64,000 bases of DNA from Thermotogota bacterium (lineage in GTDB: Bacteria > Thermotogota > Thermotogae > Thermotogales > Thermotogaceae). Position 1 is the first letter of the stretch. Each line of letters starts with the position of its first letter. A program made the translations under genes and the position numbers. Where the stretch lies: positions 211,749-275,748 of the forward strand of contig JAUQPE010000029.1 in assembly GCA_030550515.1 (NCBI GenBank), read 5' to 3'. The notes under the pieces were generated by a model, which was not told the DNA's origin, did no database searches, and saw nothing but the letters and a program-made list of their open reading frames with translations. Below, piece after piece: positions 1 to 8,955 of the stretch.

Positions 1-357
1 CCGAGGTTTCCGGACATGTCCGAAGCGGTGGACAAGGGATGGGTCGAGAGGGTGAAGGAGAGGTTGGGAGACATCAAGGAAGGCGTTTACATAGGCGTGT
101 TGGGACCAAGTTACGAAACACCCGCAGAGATAAAGGCTTTCAGCAAGTTGGGAGCGGATCTGGTTGGGATGTCAACCGTGCCAGAGGTCATCGCCGCAAA
201 GCATTGTGGTATGAAGGTACTGGTGATATCCTGTGTGACGAACATGGCTGCTGGTATCTCGGAAAAGAAACTCTCCCACAAAGAAGTGATCGACACGATG
301 AAGGCCTCTCAAAAGAAGATAGAAAAAGCCATCGCGGTGGCCTTGGAGGTGTTCTGA
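1..357 (+). CDS. Purine nucleoside phosphorylase, C-terminal part
   Basis: This is the 3' end of a gene that enters from the left edge, open in frame 1 from base 1 to TGA at 355-357. The visible 118 residues contain the trimeric PNP/MTAP signature around 'GPSYETPAEI', followed by 'GADLVGMSTVPE', whose Met and neighbouring residues line the nucleoside site in the family. The enzyme cleaves purine nucleosides with phosphate to base plus ribose-1-phosphate in the cytoplasm. The next gene starts at the base after the stop, so the two are probably cotranscribed. The N-terminus and the residues that would separate guanosine/inosine from adenosine specificity lie outside the window. Confidence 0.93.
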   Translation, partial: PRFPDMSEAVDKGWVERVKERLGDIKEGVYIGVLGPSYETPAEIKAFSKLGADLVGMSTVPEVIAAKHCGMKVLVISCVTNMAAGISEKKLSHKEVIDTMKASQKKIEKAIAVALEVF

Positions 358-1365
358 GTGAAAGAGGTAATGGAGCTGATCGAAAGGACAAGCAAAGTGG
401 TGGTTATGGGACACGTTATGCCAGACGGAGACTGCGTGAGCTCCGTTCTCAGCCTCGCCGTTGGTTTGGAAAGGCTGGGAAAGATAGTGGAAGCTGTGAT
501 CGATTCCAAGATCCCATACGTGTTCGAAAAAATGCCTTTCGTTCAGAAGATTTCTTCCGAGATGAAGATCTCTCCAGAGCTTTTGATAGTGGTCGATTCA
601 TCGTCACCAGACCGTTTGGGAAGGTATGCAACGCTGCCGGAAAGCGTCCCAACCATCGTGATAGACCACCACTCGACGAATTCTTGTTTTGGATGGAAAA
701 ATTGGATAGATTCCTCTTTCGCGGCGACGGCACAGATGGTGTTTCGGCTTAACAAGTTGCTGGGGGTCCCTTACGATCCAGATCTTGCAACGGTGAACTA
801 CCTTGGCATCGCTACGGACACCGGGTTTTTCAGACATTCCAATACGGACACCAGGGTCTTCGAGGACGTGTACGAGCTGTCCAAACTTGGAGCAAACGCC
901 CACTTCGTGGCAAAGGAACTGCTTGAGAACAAAAGGTTTGAGCAGTACAAACTGTTTGCGGAAGTTCTGAGTAGACTTCAGACGGTGTTGGATGGGAAGA
1001 TCGCCTATTCTTTCATAGACTATGAAACGTACGAAAGGTACGGCTGTACGGATGAGGACAGTTCTGGTTTCGTTGGAGAGCTCAGGGCCCTCAGGGGAGT
1101 GGAAGTAGCCGTGTTGTTCATGGAGTACCCGAAAGGGAAGGTGCACGTGAGTCTCCGATCAAAAGATTGGTTCGATGTCAGCAAAGTTGCCCTGCACTTC
1201 GGTGGGGGAGGTCATCCGCGGGCGGCAGGAGTCACGTTGGAAGGGGTGAAACTTTTAGAATTCATGGAAAAAATGTTAGAATACCTAAAAGAAGTGTTTA
1301 CCTTGGAGGCGAAGGTCGCACATGAAGGTCAAGAAGCTCTTGAGAGAGACGTATTGGGGGGATGA
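358..1365 (+). CDS. DHH/DHHA1 phosphoesterase (NrnA/pAp phosphatase type)
   Basis: This 335-residue cytoplasmic protein belongs to the DHH superfamily of metal-dependent phosphoesterases. Family members degrade nanoRNA, pAp or cyclic-dinucleotide breakdown products. Visible metal ligands are H19, D23 and D25 in 'GHVMPDGD', D80, and the DHH triad at 103-105. The DHHA1 substrate-binding motif '[10 protein letters not shown]' lies near 282-291. It starts at a GTG directly after the PNP stop and overlaps the following GGDEF gene by 44 bases. That neighbour may make c-di-GMP, so a role in clearing pGpG is possible but is inference only. Length matches stand-alone NrnA proteins. Confidence 0.88.
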   Translation: MKEVMELIERTSKVVVMGHVMPDGDCVSSVLSLAVGLERLGKIVEAVIDSKIPYVFEKMPFVQKISSEMKISPELLIVVDSSSPDRLGRYATLPESVPTIVIDHHSTNSCFGWKNWIDSSFAATAQMVFRLNKLLGVPYDPDLATVNYLGIATDTGFFRHSNTDTRVFEDVYELSKLGANAHFVAKELLENKRFEQYKLFAEVLSRLQTVLDGKIAYSFIDYETYERYGCTDEDSSGFVGELRALRGVEVAVLFMEYPKGKVHVSLRSKDWFDVSKVALHFGGGGHPRAAGVTLEGVKLLEFMEKMLEYLKEVFTLEAKVAHEGQEALERDVLGG

Positions 1366-4300
1366 GTTCCTAGTAGACATCGATGGAGAAGAGAAGATCC
1401 TGAAGGTGCTATCGGTCGAGCTGGACAGGTCTTTCTTCTACCACCAATACTCGAAGTACAGGTCCCTTAAACTGCCGAACTTGTTGCTGCCGGAGTCCTT
1501 CAACCTGAGCGGTGAAAAGGGTATCTTTTTGTATCCGAAATTCGAGGGAAAAAGTCTTGAAGATCTAGACACGAAGATCTTGGAACAGATCCTCTACTTG
1601 CTCAGGATTTTCCTGCTGTCGAACGTTTCAGTTGCAGTCCTTGGGAAGGACGATTTCCTTGTCTTCGAGGATCTCCTGATTTTCATGCCGTCCTTTCTGA
1701 AGGAACATGAGGGAGGCAAGGACATCTTCGTTTCCAAAGACTCGGAGAACAGAACGATGGACGTCTTCGCTTTGTTCCTCGAAAACTTTGGCGTTCGCAT
1801 ACCGAGGGCTCAACCCTTCTTCACCCTCGAAGGGCTTGGTGAGAAACCTGTTTTCCTCTCTTTTCCATACGTCCACAGGAAGGAAGAGAAGGCGATCCTA
1901 AAGTTGTTGGAGAGATCCGAAAAATCACCGTTTTTGGTTCAAATCGTTGGTCCCCAGCGAACGGGAAAGACCAAACTGGGTAACTTGGTGGCAGATTCGT
2001 TCCGAGAGAAGGGGTTCGAAGTGTACGAGGTGACGAAAATCGATGAACTCAAGACGTGGTACGGCGTTGAAGGTCTTCAAGATCTGATCGCTTCTCTCGA
2101 GGATGGCAAGAACAAACTCGTGTTCGTCGACGATCTCAAACCAGCCTCGGACATGTTCGTTTTTTTGAAGAGACTCCCATCGTTGTCCATGAAGACGAAA
2201 GTGCTCGTTCTGGCCACAACCGTTGAAGCCTTCGACTTCTTCGATGAAACCATCGAGCTAAAGCCTTTCGATCTGGAAGAGCTTCGAGAATTCTTGGAGA
2301 AAACCTTTAAGAGGGAAGTGAGCGAGGACGCCGTAAAGTTGTTCCATTCCATCACGAACGGGATACCAGGTTACGTTGTGGAGGCGTGCAAAGACCTGAT
2401 AAGGAACGGATGCGTGGAATTGGATGAGAAGATGGTTCGTTTCTCGTACGGTGAAGGGGCGATCTTTGAAAGCTTTCTGAGAGATTTCGACTGTGAAGAG
2501 ATGAGGGAGATCTCCTTGCTCGGTCAGAAGTTTTCCGAGGAAGACCTCTCTATCCTTTCGAAGATCACAGGGAAAGATTATGGAGGAGTTTTGAAAAAAG
2601 CGGTGGAGTCCGGATTGATGATCCCAGAAGGTGGAAGCTACAGATTCCTCCTGGAGGAGTTTTGGGAGTACTTTTACAAGAGGATTCCTGAGGAGAAGAG
2701 GGTAGCGACGCACACCCGTCTTTTCGGAACGCTTCCCCTTGAGAGAGTTTTGATCCTTTCTTTGGTTCCGGAGGAGAGGAAAACCCTTCGGGACGTGTTG
2801 AAGCTCATCAGGAAGCACTTCTGGGATTACAGGAAAAGCGTCCTCATCTTGGAGTACCTCGAAACACTCGAGAAAAAACTGGAAAAGCCCTATTATTTCA
2901 TCGAATCGCTCAAAATAAAGTTGTTGGTGAGAACGAACTTGGCGAGACTTCGCAACGTGAAGGTGTCTTTTTCTGCTAGCGAAGAAATGGTGAAGGCTTT
3001 CACGGAACCCGATCGCGTGCTTTCGGAGATGGATTTCGAGAAGATGAACTTCCTGGATTACAGGAAACTCTGCGTCGCCATCCGTTCTCTTCAGATGTCC
3101 GGTAAAGTGTTGCCGGGACTTGTCGAGAAGGTTCAAAAGGCTGTCTCAGAACTCAAGCCACTCAACAAAGAGCGCAGGTACGTCCAAGCTTGGTTGTTTT
3201 TGAACTTGTTTCACCTCACTTCCAACAGGGAACACCTTGGAAAAGCGATGAAGATCGCGGAGGGAGAAGGCTTCAAGGATTTGTTGGTTCTCGGCTACCT
3301 CAACCTCGGCAACTTGGCGAAGACGCTCTCTTTGGCTACTTTTTACTATCAACTTTCCATAAACGTCGCAAAAGAGATCGATGCAAACCTCACCTTCCCA
3401 GCCAGGAGCAACTTCCTACAGTGTTTGCTCTACGAGGGAAAGATCCAACGGTTCTTCGAAGAACTATCAAAACTCAGAAAAGAAGCCACTTTCTACTCCG
3501 ATCACAGGATTTTGGCTTACGCGTACTTCGTGGAAGGGGTCTTCCACATCTACAACAGGGACCACGAAATCGCAGAGAAGATGTTCTTAAAGGAACTGGA
3601 AATCGAAGAAGAGTATGGCCTCGAGAAGAGGGCACTACGGGGATTAGCGGCGAACGAGCTGATGGCGGGAAACTTCGATAGGGCAAGGGAGCTCTTGAAG
3701 GAGGACAACGTGGTTTTCGGTAGGTTCGGTTTCCATTATCTGCGCGAGTTGGCACTCGCAAGTTCCGACGAGGAATTCATCCAAGTTTGGGAAAAGGCAA
3801 AAAACGACGACAGGAACAGGTTTTTCAGAGAAGAAATCGCCTTCATATTCGTCGAGAGGTTGGCAAAACTCGATCCGAGCGGTCTTGAGGAATTCCTTAT
3901 AGAGCGCGAAAGGGAGAACATCGAGAACTCCTCGAACCTTACTCTTGCCCTCGTCTACGAGACGTTTTACAGATTCTATCGTGTAGTCGGAGAGGATTTC
4001 AAAGCAAAACGAAATCTTCGAAAAGCGATCTTGCTCTACAAAAGCGTAGGTATGGAAAAAGTAGCAAATTTGTTGATGAAGAGGGAAAGAGTCACACTCG
4101 CTGGAGAGCTCTCCCCAAAGTTTCTTTTCTTCGGTTACATAGACACGCAAAAGAACTTCGAAGACCTCATGGAGATATTCGCAGCCAAGCTTTCAGAGAC
4201 GGTCCCCTACGAAGGCTTGAGAATAGAAGTATGGGAAAAGGTCTCGAGCGAAATTGTGGAGCAATTCCTGTCCGGCATGACGAGGGAGATGAGGATGGAT

Positions 4301-4987
4301 GACCACATGGGTCTCTCACCTTTTTCGCTTTGTATAAGCTTTCCACTCACACGGCGTTTCGAACTAAAAGTCTCCTTGAGGACGAACCTCTCGGTGGACG
4401 AGGAAGAGGCCTGGAAGTTGATCGACGAGATAGAGCTTTTGGGAAACGTACTGGTTGTGGTGCTCAGGGAGAGGATTTACAGACAGCAGAGCATGAGGGA
4501 TCCTCTCACCGGTGTCTTTTCGAGATGGTACTTCATGGAAAAATTGGAAGAAGAGGTTTACAGGTGTAACAGGTACGGTTCCACCCTCTCGATACTGATG
4601 TGCGACATAGACGATTTCAAAAAGTTGAACGACACGTACGGGCACACCACAGGTGATTCGGTGTTGGCCTGGATAGGAAGGAAACTGCTCGTTTCCTTGA
4701 GGAAGAGCGATTACGTTGGGAGGTATGGTGGCGAAGAGTTCGTGATAGCTCTCCCGGAGACCTCCCTGAATGAAGCTCAAATCGTGGCGGAAAAGCTCAG
4801 GAAAATGTTGGAAACGGACACCGAGAATGTCTACAAGATCACGATGAGCTTTGGTGTCAGCGAGTACAGGAGAGGGGAAGAAATAGAAGAGACAATCAGG
4901 AGGGCAGACGAGGCCTTACTCGTGGCGAAAAAATTGGGAAAGAACAGAACCGTCACAGAGTCAGCAGTCTCTCCAAGATTTTGTTGA
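1322..4987 (+). CDS. Pseudokinase-like/AAA ATPase/TPR/GGDEF diguanylate cyclase
   Basis: This 1221-residue multidomain signalling protein has no signal peptide or membrane segment. Residues 1-170 look like a degenerate Ser/Thr kinase: a 'LKVL' strand, a hinge-like 'YPKFEGKSL', and '[10 protein letters not shown]' matching the kinase F-helix, without the HRD and DFG catalytic motifs. A STAND-like ATPase follows, with P-loop 'GPQRTGKTK' near 210-218 and Walker B 'LVFVDD'. About 600 helical residues come next, probably TPR-like repeats. The C-terminal 160 residues are a GGDEF domain with DPLTG near 1060 and an intact GGEEF near 1136-1140, plus an RKSD inhibitory site five residues before it. It should make c-di-GMP with product inhibition. 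Upstream signal unknown. Its end overlaps the convergent mrp gene by 35 bases. Confidence 0.85.
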   Translation: MKVKKLLRETYWGDEFLVDIDGEEKILKVLSVELDRSFFYHQYSKYRSLKLPNLLLPESFNLSGEKGIFLYPKFEGKSLEDLDTKILEQILYLLRIFLLSNVSVAVLGKDDFLVFEDLLIFMPSFLKEHEGGKDIFVSKDSENRTMDVFALFLENFGVRIPRAQPFFTLEGLGEKPVFLSFPYVHRKEEKAILKLLERSEKSPFLVQIVGPQRTGKTKLGNLVADSFREKGFEVYEVTKIDELKTWYGVEGLQDLIASLEDGKNKLVFVDDLKPASDMFVFLKRLPSLSMKTKVLVLATTVEAFDFFDETIELKPFDLEELREFLEKTFKREVSEDAVKLFHSITNGIPGYVVEACKDLIRNGCVELDEKMVRFSYGEGAIFESFLRDFDCEEMREISLLGQKFSEEDLSILSKITGKDYGGVLKKAVESGLMIPEGGSYRFLLEEFWEYFYKRIPEEKRVATHTRLFGTLPLERVLILSLVPEERKTLRDVLKLIRKHFWDYRKSVLILEYLETLEKKLEKPYYFIESLKIKLLVRTNLARLRNVKVSFSASEEMVKAFTEPDRVLSEMDFEKMNFLDYRKLCVAIRSLQMSGKVLPGLVEKVQKAVSELKPLNKERRYVQAWLFLNLFHLTSNREHLGKAMKIAEGEGFKDLLVLGYLNLGNLAKTLSLATFYYQLSINVAKEIDANLTFPARSNFLQCLLYEGKIQRFFEELSKLRKEATFYSDHRILAYAYFVEGVFHIYNRDHEIAEKMFLKELEIEEEYGLEKRALRGLAANELMAGNFDRARELLKEDNVVFGRFGFHYLRELALASSDEEFIQVWEKAKNDDRNRFFREEIAFIFVERLAKLDPSGLEEFLIERERENIENSSNLTLALVYETFYRFYRVVGEDFKAKRNLRKAILLYKSVGMEKVANLLMKRERVTLAGELSPKFLFFGYIDTQKNFEDLMEIFAAKLSETVPYEGLRIEVWEKVSSEIVEQFLSGMTREMRMDDHMGLSPFSLCISFPLTRRFELKVSLRTNLSVDEEEAWKLIDEIELLGNVLVVVLRERIYRQQSMRDPLTGVFSRWYFMEKLEEEVYRCNRYGSTLSILMCDIDDFKKLNDTYGHTTGDSVLAWIGRKLLVSLRKSDYVGRYGGEEFVIALPETSLNEAQIVAEKLRKMLETDTENVYKITMSFGVSEYRRGEEIEETIRRADEALLVAKKLGKNRTVTESAVSPRFC

Positions 4988-5696
4988 TCTCTTCCTCCAG
5001 GATGGAACCCTTTTTGTACAAGACGGCGGGTCTGCCGCTATCCGACAAGGCGACGATGTCTGGGTCCATCGGAATCCGAGCGATCACGGGAACGCCAAAC
5101 TCCTCGGACAACTTGTCCACCCCACCCTCTCCGAAGGGAAAGGATTTCTGGCCGCAATACGGACACACAAAGTAAGACATGTTTTCGACAAACCCGATCA
5201 CTTCCTTCCCCATCTTTTTCACGAAGTTCACGGCCCTCCTGACGTCGTCGATGGCGACTTCTTGAGGGGTGGAAACCACTAACACACCGTCTGGGTCCAG
5301 GATTTGAAAGGCAGAAATCACCTCGTCGCCTGTGCCTGGAGGGAGGTCGCAGACGAGAAAATCGATCTCGCCCCAGTCTACCTTCGAGCATATCTCCTCC
5401 AACACTCTGTGCTTCAGGGGACCCCTCCACGCAACAGGGGCGCCTTCCTGAAGGACCATGGAGAGGGAAAAGACTTTCAGAGTGTCTCCGAAGACCACGG
5501 GTGCGATCTTCCCTTCGAAGAAAAGGGAGGGGATGATTCCCCCTCCCAACATCCTGCCCACATCCGGCCCGTGAAGGTCCAGATCCAGGAGGCCCGTCTC
5601 GTAACCGTTCGCAGCCAAAGCGGCGGCGACGTTCACAGCTACGGTCGTTTTACCGACGCCACCCTTCCCACTCATCACGAAGACCTTTTTGGTCAT
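4953..5696 (-). CDS. Mrp/NBP35-family Fe-S cluster carrier P-loop ATPase
   Basis: This 247-residue protein has a deviant Walker A 'SGKGGVGKTT' at 9-18, the Mrp motif 'DLPPGTGD', and a CPYC pair at 178-181 that bridges a [4Fe-4S] cluster in ApbC/Mrp proteins. It likely acts as a cytoplasmic scaffold or carrier for Fe-S proteins, which matter in an anaerobe with many such enzymes. Its ATG overlaps the rplT stop (ATGA), making it the last cistron of the infC-rpmI-rplT operon. It lacks the N-terminal DUF59 domain found in many Mrp proteins. Confidence 0.92.
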   Translation of the reverse strand: MTKKVFVMSGKGGVGKTTVAVNVAAALAANGYETGLLDLDLHGPDVGRMLGGGIIPSLFFEGKIAPVVFGDTLKVFSLSMVLQEGAPVAWRGPLKHRVLEEICSKVDWGEIDFLVCDLPPGTGDEVISAFQILDPDGVLVVSTPQEVAIDDVRRAVNFVKKMGKEVIGFVENMSYFVCPYCGQKSFPFGEGGVDKLSEEFGVPVIARIPMDPDIVALSDSGRPAVLYKKGSILEEEINKILERLLTL

Positions 5697-6064
5697 GACA
5701 GCTGGGAGGCTGAACTCAGCGCTTCTTTGGCGATCTTCACGTATTCTTTGAAAACATCCGGATCGTTGACGGCAAGCTCAGAAAGCATCTTCCTGTTGAT
5801 CGAAACACCAGCCAGTTTCAATCCGTGTATGAAGTCGCTGTATTTCAACCCTTCGTTCCTGGCGGCGATGTTGATCCTCGTGATCCACAACCGCCTCATG
5901 TCCCTCTTCTTTATCTTCCTTCCGACGTACGAGAACCACTTCGACCTGAGGTACATCTGTTTGGCCAACCTGTAGCGCCTGCTCAGCGCACCTCTGTAAC
6001 CCTTCGCTTCCTTGAGAAACTTTTTCTTCTTCTTTCTGGCGTGCACTGCCCTCTTTACTCTCAC
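5693..6064 (-). CDS. rplT: 50S ribosomal protein L20
   Basis: The 123 residues begin 'MRVKRAVHARKKKKKFLKEA' and are strongly basic, with the long N-terminal extension and the 'RLWITRINIAARNEGLKYS' region typical of L20. L20 binds 23S rRNA early in large-subunit assembly. In Bacillus and Escherichia it also represses its own operon by binding a leader RNA that mimics its rRNA site. The operon order infC-rpmI-rplT is the conserved one. Whether L20 acts on the leader at 6804-6945 here is inference. Confidence 0.98.
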   Translation of the reverse strand: MRVKRAVHARKKKKKFLKEAKGYRGALSRRYRLAKQMYLRSKWFSYVGRKIKKRDMRRLWITRINIAARNEGLKYSDFIHGLKLAGVSINRKMLSELAVNDPDVFKEYVKIAKEALSSASQLS

Positions 6065-6077
6065 GATTCATCCCTCC

Positions 6078-6275
6078 TCATTTCTTACCGAGAAGCCTCA
6101 GCATCCTGTTCTTATCGGCTTCGGAGACAACATCCTTCTTCCTGAGTGCCCTCAGGACGTTCCTCCTCTTCTTCCTGGTCTTGTGACTCGTGTAGGCGTG
6201 TCCTCTCATTATCTTCCCGTTCCTCGTCACCCTGAACCTCTTCGCAGCGCTCCTGTTCGTCTTCATCTTAGGCAT
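6078..6275 (-). CDS. rpmI: 50S ribosomal protein L35
   Basis: The 65-residue basic protein starts 'MPKMKTNRSAAKRFRVTRNG' and contains the L35 signature with the 'HKTRKKRRNVL' stretch. It is a structural component of the large ribosomal subunit. It lies between infC and rplT with short spacers (15 and 13 bases), as in most bacteria, so the three are almost certainly one transcript. Confidence 0.98.
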   Translation of the reverse strand: MPKMKTNRSAAKRFRVTRNGKIMRGHAYTSHKTRKKRRNVLRALRKKDVVSEADKNRMLRLLGKK

Positions 6276-6290
6276 ATCGTGATACCTCCT

Positions 6291-6803
6291 TCAAGAATTC
6301 TTCGGTTTCAGAACCATCCACATATCCTTTCCTTCCATCTGCGGAGGTTTTTCCACCACGGCAAGGTCCTCAACGTCTTTTGCGATCCTTTCGAGAAGTT
6401 CCTTGCCTTTCTCAGAGAACATGACCTCCCGACCTATGAACATGACGACTATCTGCACCTTGTTCCCCTCTTCCAAGAATCTCCTTATGTGCCTCACCTT
6501 GGTTTGGTAGTCGTGGTCGTCTATGTTCAACCTGAACTTCATCTGTTTCAACTGAACGGTTTTCTTCTTGTTTTCCTTCTGTTTCTTCGCGAGTTGGTAC
6601 TTGTACTTACCGTAATCCATTATCCTGGCGACCGGAGGGTTTGCCGTTGGAGCCACCAAGACGAGGTCTAAACCCTTTTCCCTGGCCAGTTCCAAAGCCT
6701 TTTTGGTGGGCATCACCCCTATCTGTTTCCCCGCCTCATCCACCACCCTGACCTTGGGAACGTTGATTTCCTCGTTCTTCGGAAGATCCACGTTCGAACC
6801 GAT
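6291..6803 (-). CDS. infC: Translation initiation factor IF-3 with apparent ATC start
   Basis: IF-3 binds the 30S subunit, prevents premature 50S joining and checks the start codon. The two family domains are visible: N-domain with 'KKALELAREKGLDLVLVAP' and 'DYGKYKYQ', and the C-domain with 'DDHDYQTKVRHIRRFLEEGN'. I place the start at an ATC codon (minus strand, 6803-6801), giving 170 residues beginning (I/M)GSNVDLPKNEEIN. A consensus AAAGGAGG (6819-6812) sits exactly eight bases upstream, and homology begins just after. No ATG, GTG or TTG fits that ribosome site. The in-frame ATG at 6860 would make the protein read through a terminator hairpin. IF-3 genes elsewhere use AUU or AUC starts so that IF-3 represses itself. 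Confidence 0.88.
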   Translation of the reverse strand: MGSNVDLPKNEEINVPKVRVVDEAGKQIGVMPTKKALELAREKGLDLVLVAPTANPPVARIMDYGKYKYQLAKKQKENKKKTVQLKQMKFRLNIDDHDYQTKVRHIRRFLEEGNKVQIVVMFIGREVMFSEKGKELLERIAKDVEDLAVVEKPPQMEGKDMWMVLKPKNS

Positions 6804-6945
6804 AAGAACCGCCTCCTTTCCGAAAAAAAGCGGGCAAAAACCCGCTTCCCTTAGAAGCACCTCTTGCGAGGTTATTCACCTTGGTGGTCCCTTGACCCCA
6901 AGGTGGGAAGCCGGGTTGGCTTCCGCTTCTTTTAACAAAAAAAGC
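6804..6945 (-). promoter_or_regulatory. Structured infC leader, candidate attenuator
   Basis: The 142 bases between tRNA-Lys and infC hold four hairpins read on the minus strand: 7-bp stem 6924-6906, an 8+4-bp stem 6905-6877, a 5-bp stem 6872-6859, and the terminator 6847-6828. The 3' arm of the first (minus GCTTCCC within 6912-6905) is complementary to minus GGGAAGC at 6850-6844, which contains the start of the terminator 5' arm. Terminator and antiterminator are therefore mutually exclusive. This matches the logic of L20-controlled leaders, although I cannot confirm the L20 pseudoknot by eye. Confidence 0.6.
6823..6847 (-). terminator. Intrinsic terminator just before infC ribosome site
   Basis: Minus-strand stem AAGCGGG / CCCGCTT (7 bp) with a 6-base loop is followed at once by seven T residues, and the infC ribosome-binding site begins four bases further on. 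Its position inside the leader, downstream of the tRNAs and upstream of infC, is that of an attenuator rather than a simple end-of-gene terminator. Confidence 0.85.
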
Positions 6946-7021
6946 TGGTGGGCCGTGCAGGACTCGAACCTGCAACCCCCTGATTAAGAATCAGGTGCTC
7001 TGCCAATTGAGCTAACGGCCC
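6946..7021 (-). tRNA. tRNA-Lys(CUU)
   Basis: A 76-base cloverleaf is read on the minus strand with acceptor GGGCCGT / ACGGCCC, discriminator A and an encoded CCA. The anticodon stem CCTGA/TCAGG encloses loop TTCTTAA, giving anticodon CUU. The T arm contains GGTTCGAGTCC. It is the third of three tandem tRNA genes transcribed with or into the infC leader. Confidence 0.96.
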
Positions 7022-7027
7022 ACCTGC

Positions 7028-7102
7028 TGGTGCCCCTGGGAGGAGTCGAACCTCCATTTGCGGATTAGGAATCCGCCGTTCTATCCGTTGAACTACAGGG
7101 GC
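7028..7102 (-). tRNA. tRNA-Arg(CCU)
   Basis: A 75-base cloverleaf on the minus strand has acceptor GCCCCTG / CAGGGGC, discriminator A and encoded CCA. The anticodon stem GCGGA/TCCGC holds loop TTCCTAA, giving CCU, which reads the AGG codon. AGG is used often by the genes in this window. Only six bases separate it from tRNA-Lys. Confidence 0.96.
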
Positions 7103-7108
7103 ACTTTC

Positions 7109-7184
7109 TGGTGGAGCCGATGGGACTTGAACCCACGACCTCTACCGTGCCATGGTAGCGCTCTCCCAACTGAGCTACGGCCCC
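7109..7184 (-). tRNA. tRNA-Ala(GGC)
   Basis: A 76-base cloverleaf on the minus strand has acceptor GGGGCCG / CGGCTCC, which places a G3:U70 wobble pair in the acceptor stem, the alanyl-tRNA synthetase identity element. The anticodon stem CTACC/GGTAG holds loop ATGGCAC, giving GGC. CCA is encoded. It is the first tRNA downstream of the promoter at 7204-7231. Confidence 0.96.
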
Positions 7185-7203
7185 ACCATTCGTACCTCTG
7201 AAT

Positions 7204-7231
7204 ATTATACCATCTGCTCACGCCTTTTCAA
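7204..7231 (-). promoter_or_regulatory. Promoter of tRNA-Ala-Arg-Lys(-infC) unit
   Basis: On the minus strand a -35 TTGAAA (7231-7226) and a perfect -10 TATAAT (7209-7204) are separated by 16 bases. The start would fall near 7197, about a dozen bases before tRNA-Ala. No other promoter is obvious before infC, so the ribosomal operon may depend on read-through of this tRNA transcript. Confidence 0.8.
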
Positions 7232-7254
7232 GTCTTTCCTTATTTTTACACTAC

Positions 7255-7283
7255 TTGACAGCAGGTGTAAATAGTTTTAGTAT
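7255..7283 (+). promoter_or_regulatory. Promoter of nadX-nadA-nadC
   Basis: A perfect -35 TTGACA (7255-7260) and -10 TAGTAT (7278-7283) are separated by 17 bases. The predicted start is near 7289-7291. This falls on the first in-frame ATG of nadX and so argues that the GTG at 7307 is the real initiator. Confidence 0.8.
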
Positions 7284-7306
7284 AGAGAATGCAGGGGTGT
7301 GGGAAC

Positions 7307-8041
7307 GTGAGAGTCCTGATCGTTGGTATGGGAAACATAGGTAGGACACTCTTGGAAATCGGAGAGTTCGAGAAAGTCTACTTCTACGATACTGCGGACA
7401 TAAACGTAAGAGGTGCCATTAAACTTGCAGAGTTCTTCGTACCAGAAGACGTCGATGCAGTCGTGGAGTGTGCCTCTTCGGAGGCTGTGAAGAAGTTCTC
7501 CTTCGATATCCTGGAAGCTGGGAAGGACTTTCTAGTCTTGAGTACTTCAGCTTTTGCGGACAGAAGCTTCAGAGAAGCTTTTTTTGAAAGGCTCCAACGG
7601 TCGACTTCGAGATTGATCATCCCATCCGGAGCGGTGGGTGGTTTGGATGTGGTAGTGGCTCTTGGAAAGGACATGGTGGAGAAGGTTCTCCTTGAAACCA
7701 GGAAACCCTCTGTAAGTCTGGGAATGGAAGCTTCGGAACAGAGGGTTGTCTTCGAAGGAAACGCCGAAAACGCGGCGCTCCTCTTTCCAAAGAACATGAA
7801 CGTTGCGGCCACGTTGGGACTCGTGGTGGGGTTCGAGAAGGTACACGTGAGACTCGTCGCTGACCCCTGGCTGAGTTACAACGTCCACATCCTCACCGTG
7901 GAATCGAAGATAGGCAAGTACAGGTTCGAGATGGAGAACTTCCCTTCTCCTTCGAATCCGAAAACCAGTGCGATCACCGCCTATTCAGCGTTGAAATCCT
8001 TGAAAGATCGCTGCGGAGAAAGCAAAATACTGATCGGTTGA
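7307..8041 (+). CDS. nadX: L-aspartate dehydrogenase (NAD biosynthesis)
   Basis: This 244-residue NAD(P)-dependent enzyme oxidises L-aspartate to iminoaspartate, replacing the oxygen-dependent NadB oxidase in anaerobes. The Rossmann motif '[10 protein letters not shown]' is at the N-terminus. '[10 protein letters not shown]' and '[17 protein letters not shown]' match the T. maritima enzyme. The GTG at 7307 is chosen over ATG 7289 because the protein then begins [12 protein letters not shown] like its relatives, an AGGGGTG ribosome site precedes it, and the promoter start point coincides with the ATG. It opens the nadX-nadA-nadC operon, with one base between its stop and the nadA ribosome site region. 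Confidence 0.93.
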   Translation: MRVLIVGMGNIGRTLLEIGEFEKVYFYDTADINVRGAIKLAEFFVPEDVDAVVECASSEAVKKFSFDILEAGKDFLVLSTSAFADRSFREAFFERLQRSTSRLIIPSGAVGGLDVVVALGKDMVEKVLLETRKPSVSLGMEASEQRVVFEGNAENAALLFPKNMNVAATLGLVVGFEKVHVRLVADPWLSYNVHILTVESKIGKYRFEMENFPSPSNPKTSAITAYSALKSLKDRCGESKILIG

Positions 8042-8051
8042 GGTGGTGGGA

Positions 8052-8951
8052 ATGATCGATGAAATTCTGAAACTGAAGAAGGAAAAGGGATTCGTTTTGC
8101 TCGCCCACAACTACCAACTTCCCGAAATCCAAGAGGTGGCTGATTTCGTCGGAGATTCGCTCCAACTTGCGCTCTTTGCGAGCAAAGTCCCGGAAAGGAA
8201 TATCTTGTTCTTGGGTGTGGATTTCATGGCGGAACTGATCAAGGCCCTGAACCCAGACAAGAGGGTGATCGTGCCAGATCCTGGTGCCACATGTCCGATG
8301 GCGAACACACTCACGGTGGAGATTGTCGAGAAGTTCAAGGAGGAATTCCCTGGTGTTCCCTTCGTCCTGTACGTGAACAGCAGGATTGAGTGTAAAGCTT
8401 TGGCCGACGTGATCTGTACGTCGGCGAACGCGGTGGAAATCGTGAAAAAGTTGCCAACGGACACGGTTCTGTTCGGTCCCGACAAGAACTTGGCGGAGTA
8501 CGTGGCGGAGAGGACGGGAAAGAAGGTGATTCCCGTTCCCGGCGAGGAAGGATTCTGTCCCGTGCACCAGTTTGACCCGTCTTCCGTGGACAGGGTCAGG
8601 GAAGCCTTCCCGGGAGTGAAAGTCATGGTCCACCCCGAGTGTCCAAAAGCGGTAAGAGACAAGGCAGACTTTGTGGGAAGTACGGGACAAATGGAAAAGT
8701 ACCCTACCAAGGAACCTTCCAAGGTCTTCGCAGTCGGCACCGAATCAGGTATGATTCACAAACTGAGCAAGGTTTATCCAGAGAAGGTCTTCGTGCCCCT
8801 CGAAGAAGCGGTGTGCGAGAACATGAAGAGGAACACTCTAGAGAAGGTTCTTCACGCTTTGAGAGAAGAGAGAACCGAGATCGTTTTGCCAAAAGATCTC
8901 ATTGAGAAGGCGAAAAAACCGATTCTACGGATGTTCGAACTGCTGGGGTGA
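8052..8951 (+). CDS. nadA: Quinolinate synthase
   Basis: This 299-residue enzyme condenses iminoaspartate with dihydroxyacetone phosphate to quinolinate using a [4Fe-4S] cluster. The three conserved cluster cysteines are visible in 'GATCPMANT', 'GFCPVHQF' and 'AVCENMKR'. The N-terminal '[20 protein letters not shown]' is the substrate-binding signature. ATG 8052 is preferred over GTG 8043 because GAGGTGG lies five bases upstream and the protein then starts MIDEILKL as in Thermotoga. The next gene begins four bases past its stop. Confidence 0.97.
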   Translation: MIDEILKLKKEKGFVLLAHNYQLPEIQEVADFVGDSLQLALFASKVPERNILFLGVDFMAELIKALNPDKRVIVPDPGATCPMANTLTVEIVEKFKEEFPGVPFVLYVNSRIECKALADVICTSANAVEIVKKLPTDTVLFGPDKNLAEYVAERTGKKVIPVPGEEGFCPVHQFDPSSVDRVREAFPGVKVMVHPECPKAVRDKADFVGSTGQMEKYPTKEPSKVFAVGTESGMIHKLSKVYPEKVFVPLEEAVCENMKRNTLEKVLHALREERTEIVLPKDLIEKAKKPILRMFELLG

Positions 8952-8955
8952 TACC

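Noticed and set aside
2258..3136. Antisense open frame inside the GGDEF protein gene
   Set aside because: Composition follows the reverse of the coding strand and no motif or ribosome site supports it.
6804..6860. An N-terminal extension of IF-3 starting at an ATG at 6860
   Set aside because: It would translate through a perfect terminator hairpin and the ribosome-binding site, and shows no similarity to IF-3 before residue 20.
6936..6945. T-rich run after tRNA-Lys as a terminator
   Set aside because: There is no stem directly upstream other than the tRNA itself; the real terminator is at 6823-6847.
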